A stretch of DNA of 46,681 nt from an uncultured Bacteroidota bacterium. GTDB taxonomy: Bacteria > Bacteroidota > Bacteroidia > Flavobacteriales > Flavobacteriaceae. The position numbers and the translations under genes are program-made. This document shows positions 34,553-41,871 of the stretch, piece after piece (the first letter of the stretch is position 1; every line of letters starts with the position of its first letter). The stretch lies in contig CAKZOC010000095.1 of assembly GCA_937136025.1 (NCBI GenBank), positions 1-46,681 on the forward strand, read 5' to 3'. A model generated the notes under the pieces. That model was not told the DNA's origin, did not search any database, and saw nothing but the letters and a program-made list of their open reading frames with translations.

Positions 34553-35868
34553 CAGCGCGCGCGAACCATATGCAGTTTACCAGGTTGTGGAATAGTTCCA
34601 TAAGAACGGGTCTGTGGAATACCTGGAACGGATTGAGAGCAGTCACTGTCCTGCTTGTCCTCATACCTTTACTCTTCTTTTCCTGTGTGGAAACCGTGGA
34701 GTTAGAAGAACAGCGCACACCAGATTTACTGGTTATTGAGGCCTCGCTGACCGATGAGCTAAAGAATCAGCAAATACGCCTGACGCGAAGCTTCGGTTTT
34801 GAAACCGACAGTGTGCCCCCGGAAACGCAGGCCCAGGTAGCTGTGGAATCTGACCAGGGGGAAACTTTTGCCTTCCGACATTCCGGAAATGGCGTTTACA
34901 TATCCGACAGGGTGTTTGCTGTGGAGCCCGGGCGGACCTACGAATTGGTCATCGACGCAGCCGATGGTGCCATATACCGATCGACCCCGGAAGAGTTGTC
35001 CGGAACGGCCCGCATTGATAACCTTTACGCAGAACGCGAAGCCAATGACAATGGTACGGACGGGGTATTTATTTATTTGGATGGCACCCCGGAATCTGAT
35101 GGTGCCTTGTACTACAGGTACGAGTATGAAGAAACGTATAAAATAATCGCTCCGGAATGGACATCGAGGGATTTCCTGCTCACGGATTACGACCCGTGTC
35201 CCAGTCCCATTGAATATACCTTAGAGATCGTGCCGCGGATAGAAGAACAACAGACCTGTTTTAAGACCCTGCCGTCTACCCGGGTGCTTCAGAACGACGT
35301 CACCACCCTGGCCAATCCGGAGATCCTTAGGTATCCCATCCGGTTCCTTGGAGCCACAGATTTTATGATCAGCCACCGCTACAGTATCCTGGTGCGTCAG
35401 TTTGTGCAATCTGCGCAGGCCTATTCTTACTTTCAAAGCCTGAACGATTTTTCGGCTTCCGAATCGGTTTTTAACAGCGTGCAACCGGGCTTTTTGAGCG
35501 GAAATATCGAAGCTGTCAATCGGAATGAAGCCCCGGTTATAGGATTTTTTGAAGTTACTTCCGTGCGTGAACAGCGCCTCTTTTTTAGTTTTGAGGAACT
35601 TTTCCCAGATCTGGAAAAACCTCCATTTGTGACCAACTGTGTGCCCACTTCCTCTCCGGAGGCCCATGCTTCTTTTTGTGAACCCATGCCTCCAAATCCC
35701 TGCCCGATATCTATTGTGGAACTGGTTAACCTCGGTCGCATTGCATACATTTCTCCCAATTCAGAGAATCTGGGAGCCTGCCCGGGTACATATGCTTATG
35801 TTAAGCGTGAATGCGGGGACTGTACGGTACTGGGAAGTAATGTAGTCCCTGAATTTTGGATTGAATAA
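34549..35868 (+). CDS. DUF4249 lipoprotein, second copy
   Basis: A 439-residue paralog of the preceding protein. It shares DLLVIEASLTD, YEYEETY, MISHRYSILVRQF, FNSVQPGFLSGNI and a C-terminal CGDCT and PEFWIE, so the pair arose by duplication. The signal region is longer than usual, with an N-terminal tail of about 30 residues before LVLIPLLFFSC, whose Cys is the likely lipid site. A TTG at 34540 would extend the frame by three codons; the ATG at 34549, overlapping the upstream stop as ATGA, is preferred, and another ATG lies at 34570. The central region has more cysteines than the first copy. Function unknown. Confidence 0.86.
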   Translation: MTARANHMQFTRLWNSSIRTGLWNTWNGLRAVTVLLVLIPLLFFSCVETVELEEQRTPDLLVIEASLTDELKNQQIRLTRSFGFETDSVPPETQAQVAVESDQGETFAFRHSGNGVYISDRVFAVEPGRTYELVIDAADGAIYRSTPEELSGTARIDNLYAEREANDNGTDGVFIYLDGTPESDGALYYRYEYEETYKIIAPEWTSRDFLLTDYDPCPSPIEYTLEIVPRIEEQQTCFKTLPSTRVLQNDVTTLANPEILRYPIRFLGATDFMISHRYSILVRQFVQSAQAYSYFQSLNDFSASESVFNSVQPGFLSGNIEAVNRNEAPVIGFFEVTSVREQRLFFSFEELFPDLEKPPFVTNCVPTSSPEAHASFCEPMPPNPCPISIVELVNLGRIAYISPNSENLGACPGTYAYVKRECGDCTVLGSNVVPEFWIE

Positions 35869-35873
35869 ATGAT

Positions 35874-37655
35874 ATGCGAATACACCTAAGAAATATCTGT
35901 CTCCAATTCGCCCTGTTTTGCAGTCTGCTGCTGAGTGGACAGGTGCGCATTTCCAGTGAGGAAGAGTTAGGCCTCCTGAAGGAAACCCCTATGGAGGCCC
36001 TTTATCTCCATACCCCGGGTACGCTTTATATGCCGGGAGAATACCTTTATTACAGCGTGTACTGTGTGAATATGCAAACCTACAAACTCAGCGAACTCAG
36101 TGAAGTGGCTTACGTGCAACTGATCAGTGAGGACAATATGGTTGTATTTACCCAGAAGATAGATATTGAGGACGGGCGGGGACAGGGTGACTTCTTTTTC
36201 CCCACCGACCTGCCCTCGGGAAATTATAAGTTAGTGGCCTATACCCATTGGATGAAAAATGCAGGTATTTCGCAATTTTTTCGCGCCGATATTACATTTA
36301 TAAATCCGTACCGTGCGGATCAGAATGTGTTTCTGAATCCAGGGGATATCCGGGAGCGAACCCCTATTGAGGGTTCGGACTTGGCTCACAGGGATTCAGG
36401 CACTGGAACTAAAGATCTGGGGCTGGAAGTAGACAAAGCGGTATATGCCATGGGAGAAGTGGTTACGCTCCAGGTCAGGAATTTCAGGGGGGTACGCGGG
36501 AATGGTACTTATTCGCTTTCGGTCCGCAAAACAGATGATCTCCCCGGGCCCCGGCCCGTAACTGCTGAAAACTACGGGAACGCCTATTCTGGGCTTCTCA
36601 AACGGATACCTCAGCGTGTTAATGACATCCTCGCGGTTCCTGAACAGCGGGGGGAACTGATTTCGGGACGCATCGCGAACCCGGCAGGGGAAGCGCTGCC
36701 CGGCCGCAGTATAGCCCTTTCGCTTCCGGGTTCCGATTTTCAAGTGAAGAAGGTACGGACCGATGAGGAGGGTAAGTTTTATACCTATCTGACCCGTGCT
36801 TACAATGAAAGGACGGGAATAGCAGAGGTATTGTCGCCAGGGCCCGAGGAAGCCAATGTGCAGTTTGACTGGTATTCTCCCTATACATTTGAGGATGAAC
36901 TTTCTGATTTCTATCAGTTTGAACTCCAACGAGATATGGCGGAAGCAATCAGGAAAAGAAGTATTCACAATCAGATTGAAAACAACTACTTCGAAGTGAA
37001 ACCGGACACCTTGATTTTCAATGAAACTTCAGATCCGTTTGAAGGCGAATTGCCACAGGTCTATGAACTGGAGGATTACACGCGGTTTAAGACCCTGAGG
37101 GAAACAATTATCGAATACATAGAATACGTTTGGATCAAAAGGGATGATGATGGAACGGATACATTCTATGTCCGTGAGCCCATGTCCCGTGAGGGAACCT
37201 ATTACACTACAGACCCTCCGTTGGTTGTAGTTGATGGGATACTGTTACCGAATCATAAATCGATGCTGGGGTATGACGCCCGAAAGATTAAAACTATAAA
37301 AGTGCTTCGCAACAAATATCAGTTAGGAGGGCAGAACTATCAGGGCATGGTAGCTATTGAAACCATAGACAATACCTATATGGAGAATTGGGATTCCGAG
37401 TATGGTTCCCGTTTTTCTTTTCTTCCAACGAGTCCGCGTAAAAATTATTTTCGCCAGACAACCTATTCAGATACCATACCGGATTTCAGGTATCAATTGC
37501 TTTGGGAACCCACCCTCGCCATAGATGAGGTAGCTCAATCCTACACGTTCTTAACTTCAGGGGTACCGGGCACGTATGAAGTGCGCCTGGAAGGGTTTAC
37601 TACTTTTGGAAAACCGATATCCCTGACGACCTCGTTCCAGGTAGAATCCCCATAA
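35874..37655 (+). CDS. Exported MG2-like and TonB-plug-like domain protein
   Basis: A 593-residue protein with a signal peptide (about 1-22). Residues about 35-150 resemble an MG2/alpha-2-macroglobulin-type beta sandwich (MPGEYLYYSVY, then DLPSGNYKLVAYTHWM). A second such region follows around 180-320, with a carboxypeptidase-like GRIANPAGEALPGRSI. Residues about 445-500 read PLVVVDGILL, then KIKTIKVLRNKY and GMVAIET, very like a TonB receptor plug. There is no barrel, so it cannot itself be a channel. It closes the receptor-DUF4249 operon (five-base gap). A role in plugging, gating or displaying partners is inference. Such proteins are known in flavobacterial genomes but poorly described. 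Confidence 0.7.
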   Translation: MRIHLRNICLQFALFCSLLLSGQVRISSEEELGLLKETPMEALYLHTPGTLYMPGEYLYYSVYCVNMQTYKLSELSEVAYVQLISEDNMVVFTQKIDIEDGRGQGDFFFPTDLPSGNYKLVAYTHWMKNAGISQFFRADITFINPYRADQNVFLNPGDIRERTPIEGSDLAHRDSGTGTKDLGLEVDKAVYAMGEVVTLQVRNFRGVRGNGTYSLSVRKTDDLPGPRPVTAENYGNAYSGLLKRIPQRVNDILAVPEQRGELISGRIANPAGEALPGRSIALSLPGSDFQVKKVRTDEEGKFYTYLTRAYNERTGIAEVLSPGPEEANVQFDWYSPYTFEDELSDFYQFELQRDMAEAIRKRSIHNQIENNYFEVKPDTLIFNETSDPFEGELPQVYELEDYTRFKTLRETIIEYIEYVWIKRDDDGTDTFYVREPMSREGTYYTTDPPLVVVDGILLPNHKSMLGYDARKIKTIKVLRNKYQLGGQNYQGMVAIETIDNTYMENWDSEYGSRFSFLPTSPRKNYFRQTTYSDTIPDFRYQLLWEPTLAIDEVAQSYTFLTSGVPGTYEVRLEGFTTFGKPISLTTSFQVESP

Positions 37656-37815
37656 CTGTTTCAAACTTGTCAGACGTCCGGGTTGTACTGCAGGGGGGGC
37701 GGAGGGAAGCCGCAGGGGGCAGGTTTGATTCCTTGAGAAGCTCAATTTCCCACGTTTTTAGTCCTGCAAGAGCTTTGCATCCTCGTAAACGATCTTTGGA
37801 TTTGATTTTCAAAGG
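37656..37815. other. Intergenic region with G-rich tract and small dyads
   Basis: The 160 bases before the YifB gene include a G-rich stretch at 37691-37720 with runs of seven, three and five G, which might fold as a quadruplex. They also hold TTGAG-AAG-CTCAA (37733-37745) and TGCAA-GAGCT-TTGCA (37765-37779). One of these could end the upstream operon or precede yifB; no classical terminator is obvious. Confidence 0.3.
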
Positions 37816-39351
37816 ATGCTCTCAAAAGTCAATGGCAGCGCTGTGTATGGGATTGAAGCCCTGCCCATAACAGTGGAAGTCAATATAGACCCCGGCGTTG
37901 GATACCATCTCGTAGGCCTGCCCGATAATGCGATACGGGAGAGCAATTACCGCATCGCCTCAGCGCTATCCCAGATTGGATACCGCATCCCCGGTAAAAA
38001 GATCACCATCAACCTTTCCCCTGCGGATCTGAGAAAGGAAGGGGCCTGTTACGATTTACCCCTGGCCCTGGGAATATTGTTGGCCTCGGGCCAGCTGTAC
38101 TCAGATATCCTGCCTGATTACCTGATTATGGGGGAGCTCTCCCTGGATGGACAACTACAACCCATTAAAGGAGCCCTTCCTATAGCTTTAGCTGCCTTTA
38201 AGAATGGACTGAAGGGTGTTGTGCTTCCTAAATCCAATGCGCCGGAGGCAGCTGTTGTTCAGGGACTCGAGGTCCGCGGGGCGTCAAGTCTGGGTGAAGT
38301 GATCGAATTCTTCAAAGGCAATATGGAACTTGAGCGAGCATTTTTTCCAGGGATACCCACCCAGGAAGATTCTGTTCTCGACTTTCCGGATTTCAGTGAA
38401 GTGCGTGGGCAGGAAACTGTAAAGCGGTGTATGGAAATTGCGGCCGCTGGCGGTCACAACCTGATCCTGATCGGACCACCGGGATCGGGTAAGACAATGA
38501 TGGCTCGCCGTCTGCCGGGTATCTTGCCGCCCATGAGCCTGGAGGAAGCGCTGGAGACCACAAAAATACACAGCGTATCAGCTGGGGCCTCGCCTGACGG
38601 CCTGATTTGGGAGCGCCCCTTTCGCAGCCCGCACCATACCATTTCAAATGTAGCACTAGTCGGGGGAGGGAGTTATCCCCAGCCCGGTGAGATTTCCCTG
38701 GCGCATAACGGGGTCTTGTTTCTCGATGAATTGCCTGAATTCAAAAAACATGTCCTCGAAGTATTGCGTCAGCCCCTTGAAGACAGGCAGATTACGATTT
38801 CAAGATCCCGTTTTACGATTACCTATCCCAGTAGTTTTATGCTTGTGGCCAGTATGAATCCGAGTCCCTCGGGTTATTTTATACCTTCTGAGCAGGGGGC
38901 CTACCGCAATTCTGCCAATGCAATGAGGCGGTATATGAGCAAAATCTCGGGGCCGCTTCTGGATCGGATTGACATTCACCTGGAGGTAAGCCCTGTGCCT
39001 TTTGAAGAAATTTCCTCAGGCAGACAGGGTGAGCCCAGCCGACTTGTCAGGAATAGGGTAGTGGCGGCCCGGACACTGCAAGTAAAGCGCTTTACCGCCG
39101 AATTCGGAATTCACTCCAATGCCCAGATGGGCCCGCGTCAAATCCGTCAATACTGCATCCTGAAGACCGGGCCGAAGAATCTGCTAAAACATGCGATGGA
39201 ACGCCTGGAACTCTCCGCCCGGGCCTATGACCGGATTTTAAAAGTATCAAGGACCATTGCAGATCTGGATGCGAACCTAAATATCACTGAAAAACACCTT
39301 TCGGAAGCTATTCAGTACCGGAGCCTGGACCGTGAGGGGTGGTTGGGGTAG
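37816..39351 (+). CDS. comM: YifB/ComM family Mg chelatase-like AAA+ ATPase
   Basis: A 511-residue AAA+ ATPase. The N-terminal ChlI domain (about 1-170) has VDIDPG-like NIDPGVGYHLVGLPD and INLSPADLRKEG. The ATPase core has Walker A GPPGSGKT near 220 and FLDELPEF (Walker B) near 300, and the C-terminal Mg-chelatase domain ends with ISEKHL-like ITEKHLSEA. ComM is a hexameric helicase that helps branch migration during natural transformation; other family members are less well characterised. Length and order are standard. It stands as a single gene. Confidence 0.94.
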   Translation: MLSKVNGSAVYGIEALPITVEVNIDPGVGYHLVGLPDNAIRESNYRIASALSQIGYRIPGKKITINLSPADLRKEGACYDLPLALGILLASGQLYSDILPDYLIMGELSLDGQLQPIKGALPIALAAFKNGLKGVVLPKSNAPEAAVVQGLEVRGASSLGEVIEFFKGNMELERAFFPGIPTQEDSVLDFPDFSEVRGQETVKRCMEIAAAGGHNLILIGPPGSGKTMMARRLPGILPPMSLEEALETTKIHSVSAGASPDGLIWERPFRSPHHTISNVALVGGGSYPQPGEISLAHNGVLFLDELPEFKKHVLEVLRQPLEDRQITISRSRFTITYPSSFMLVASMNPSPSGYFIPSEQGAYRNSANAMRRYMSKISGPLLDRIDIHLEVSPVPFEEISSGRQGEPSRLVRNRVVAARTLQVKRFTAEFGIHSNAQMGPRQIRQYCILKTGPKNLLKHAMERLELSARAYDRILKVSRTIADLDANLNITEKHLSEAIQYRSLDREGWLG

Positions 39352-39444
39352 GTGTTTGAACAGTTTTAACACTTATTGAAACCCAAAAATGTATAATAAT
39401 TGTAGCTTTCCTATGTTATTAAAGTAGTAATTCCCAAATCTTAC

Positions 39445-39468
39445 CAGGTTATCAGTATGGGTAACCTG
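39445..39468 (+). promoter_or_regulatory. Inverted repeat before serine hydrolase gene
   Basis: CAGGTTA (39445-39451) and TAACCTG (39462-39468) are perfect seven-base arms around ten bases, and TTACC/GGTAA offers an alternative pairing. It ends ten bases before the ATG, so it could occlude the start or act as an operator. Confidence 0.35.
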
Positions 39469-39478
39469 AACCTGCACG

Positions 39479-40783
39479 ATGAAGCGACTTAAAATTCTTA
39501 TTACCTCAGCCCTTTTTATTTTCACCTTAATTGCCATTGGCATAGGCTCCAATCATTCGGTTTCCGGTTCCGAGGCTAAACAGCCCATGGCTCTGGATCA
39601 CCCTATAAAGAGTGCCCTGGAGCGGGAAGCTATCGAAACGGCGGAAGCACAGCAGGCGGCCCTGGGAAAGGCCCTGGATTTATATTTTAAGAAAGCCATC
39701 GCCTCAGGGGACATCGTCGGGGCAGGAGTGAGTATCGTTAAAGAGGGTACTACTGTTTACGCGGGTGGTTTCGGCAAAAGAAACAGCAAAGAGGCGGATC
39801 CGGTAAACGAGGCCACTATTTTCAGACTGGGATCGCTATCAAAGGGGTTTACCGGGATTTTGGCGGCAAATATCAGGTATGAAGGCAAAGTCAATTGGGA
39901 AGATAAGGTTACCGATTATATCCCGGGATTTCAGTTAGGGGACCATGCGAATACGAATCGCATCACACTTTCCCATTTATTATCACACACCTCCGGGGCT
40001 CCCTATCACAGTTATACCAATCTTGTGGAAGCCGGTTTGCCCGTTTCGGAAATCGCAGGCCGCTTTAGCGAGGTAAAGCCCATTAGTGAGCCGGGCGCAA
40101 TGTATAGCTATCAGAATGCTTTGTTTGCGCTTTCGGGGGAAATTCTGTGCAAAGCGTCCGGAGAGGAGATCGCGTCTTCCCTTGAAAACAGACTCTTCAA
40201 GCCTTTGGAGATGTGTTCCACAAACATGGATCACAACACCCTGATGGCATCTGAAAATATCGCCTTACCCCACTATCGCAGCGGGAAAAGCTGGAGACCC
40301 CGAAAACTCGTTGATAACTATTACAACGCTATACCGGCCGGAGGCATCAATGCCAGCGCCGGGGATATGGCCCGTTGGATGCGTTTTTTACTGGGATATA
40401 ACCCTGAAGTGATGCCCAGATCGGCTATTGAAGAGGCATTTACGCCTTTTGTTGAAATCCCGGGCCGCAGTAAATACTATCAGCGGTGGCCGGGGCATAT
40501 TTCCTCCCACTACGGATATGGATGGCGGATTCATAAATTTCAGGAAGCAGGGGAGCCGATTGAAAAAACCATTTGGCATCACGGAGGAAGTGTGAATAAT
40601 TTCAGAAATGAAATTGCACTATTTCCCGAAGCCGATCTCGGAATCTGTGTACTGCTGAATTCCAATTCCAGGCTTTCCCGAACGGTTATACCTGATTTGT
40701 ACAAAATTGTGGAGGAAGTCTATGCCTCAGAGAACCCTGCAAATACTTCGGGAGGGGCTTCCATAGCCTCCAGAGGCGAATAA
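39479..40783 (+). CDS. Beta-lactamase-related serine hydrolase
   Basis: A 434-residue class C beta-lactamase/AmpH-like esterase. An N-terminal hydrophobic segment (about 7-23) serves as a signal or anchor. The catalytic S119-L-S-K122, Y211-Q-N213 and H368-G-G are the three motifs of penicillin-recognising serine enzymes. Members include D-aminopeptidases, carboxypeptidases and esterases, so resistance is not implied. It stands alone and faces the zinc metallopeptidase gene across a 102-base gap. Location is probably periplasmic. Confidence 0.92.
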   Translation: MKRLKILITSALFIFTLIAIGIGSNHSVSGSEAKQPMALDHPIKSALEREAIETAEAQQAALGKALDLYFKKAIASGDIVGAGVSIVKEGTTVYAGGFGKRNSKEADPVNEATIFRLGSLSKGFTGILAANIRYEGKVNWEDKVTDYIPGFQLGDHANTNRITLSHLLSHTSGAPYHSYTNLVEAGLPVSEIAGRFSEVKPISEPGAMYSYQNALFALSGEILCKASGEEIASSLENRLFKPLEMCSTNMDHNTLMASENIALPHYRSGKSWRPRKLVDNYYNAIPAGGINASAGDMARWMRFLLGYNPEVMPRSAIEEAFTPFVEIPGRSKYYQRWPGHISSHYGYGWRIHKFQEAGEPIEKTIWHHGGSVNNFRNEIALFPEADLGICVLLNSNSRLSRTVIPDLYKIVEEVYASENPANTSGGASIASRGE

Positions 40784-40843
40784 TACATCTCCTTGTCAGA
40801 AAAGGGGAAGACCAGTTCTAATGGTTAAATCCACAGTCCGATG

Positions 40844-40865
40844 ATCTGAGGATTAATCCACAGAT
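40844..40865. repeat. Near-perfect 22-base palindrome between convergent genes
   Basis: ATCTG-A-GGATTAATCC-A-CAGAT is symmetric except for one A-A pair. It lies in the tail-to-tail gap between the serine hydrolase and metallopeptidase genes. Two copies of AATCCACAG (40828 and 40855) lie 27 bases apart; the second is part of the palindrome. No T-run follows on either side. Confidence 0.45.
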
Positions 40866-40885
40866 TTACGGGGATTGCCGTTAAA

Positions 40886-41782
40886 CTAAAGGGGGTTCGC
40901 ATTAAAGGTATCTCCCTGCTGCAGGTCCCCGGTATCGTATCCTTTTTTGAACCACCGCATTCGCTGCTCCGAGGTTCCGTGAGTGAAGGAATCGGGTACT
41001 ACCCGACCCATTTGAGTTTTTTGGAGTCGGTCATCCCCGATGGCATAGGCCGCATTCAGGGCTTCCTGTAAATCGCCTTCATCCAACATCATCCGGGTCA
41101 TTTCCTGACTATGATGAGCCCAGACACCGGCCAGAAAATCGGCCTGCAATTCCAGACGCACGGAATACTTATTGAATTCTGCCGTCGACATCTGACCCCT
41201 CAGACGGTCTACCTGACCGGTGATGCCCATCAATTTTTGCAAGTGGTGCCCCACTTCATGGGCAATAACGTAGGCCTGGGCGAAATCTCCGGGCGCATTC
41301 ATCCGTCGTTCCATTTCGTCGAAAAAACTCATATCCAAATAGAGCTTTTCATCCCCTGGACAATAAAAAGGACCCGTAGCACTTGACGCCCTGCCACAGG
41401 CAGAGGCTACTGTTCCGCTGTAAAGCACCAGGGTGGGCTCCCGATAATTGTCAATGAGATTATTCCAAACATCTTCCGTATTAGCCAGGATCGTTGAGCT
41501 GAAGGCTGCCATTTCGGTCTCTTTGGCACTTCCCTGGTAAGGGCCAGAGGCCGATCCGGACACCGGACCGCCACCGCCTGTGATAAAACTCAGCGGGTTT
41601 ATACCCGTGACCAGGCCGAGTAGCAGGAGGATCCCTATAATAATAAGACCTGTTTTAGAAAAAACAAATCTAAGTAAGGGAGCAAGTAACAACGGATTGA
41701 TACCTCCACCGCCCATTCGGGGGCCGCGTTGCCCCCTGCGATCTTCGACATTAGAACTCTGCCGATTGCCTTTCCATTTCAT
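40886..41782 (-). CDS. YpfJ-like neutral zinc metallopeptidase
   Basis: A 298-residue membrane-anchored protein of the KPN_02809/YpfJ family. A basic, glycine-rich N-terminus (GGGGINP) precedes a membrane helix (about 33-60). The zinc site is H175-E176-V-G-H179 in IAHEVGHH, with later VRLELQADFLAGVWAHH giving further ligands. The conserved GTSEQRMRWFKKGYDTGD tail is also typical. Proteolytic activity is inferred; the family is poorly characterised. A TATATTTA -7-like element lies about 25 bases upstream of the ATG. Confidence 0.93.
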   Translation of the reverse strand: MKWKGNRQSSNVEDRRGQRGPRMGGGGINPLLLAPLLRFVFSKTGLIIIGILLLLGLVTGINPLSFITGGGGPVSGSASGPYQGSAKETEMAAFSSTILANTEDVWNNLIDNYREPTLVLYSGTVASACGRASSATGPFYCPGDEKLYLDMSFFDEMERRMNAPGDFAQAYVIAHEVGHHLQKLMGITGQVDRLRGQMSTAEFNKYSVRLELQADFLAGVWAHHSQEMTRMMLDEGDLQEALNAAYAIGDDRLQKTQMGRVVPDSFTHGTSEQRMRWFKKGYDTGDLQQGDTFNANPL

Positions 41783-41871
41783 ACTAATAAAAATTTACTT
41801 TTTATGTCTTCCTAAATATAAGGGAATTATTTCATGAATTCCCATGCTTCAGATATGATGGCTCCACTGGA

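Noticed and set aside
30479..37655. SusC/SusD polysaccharide utilisation locus
   Set aside because: No SusD-like protein, glycosidase, polysaccharide lyase or sulfatase is present; the lipoproteins belong to DUF4249.
39479..40783. Antibiotic resistance beta-lactamase
   Set aside because: The motifs fit the class C-like hydrolase superfamily, but many members are esterases or peptidases; resistance cannot be claimed from the motifs.
40828..40863. DnaA boxes or an origin of replication
   Set aside because: The two AATCCACAG copies differ from TTATCCACA at their first bases, only two exist, and there is no dnaA, dnaN or AT-rich unwinding region.
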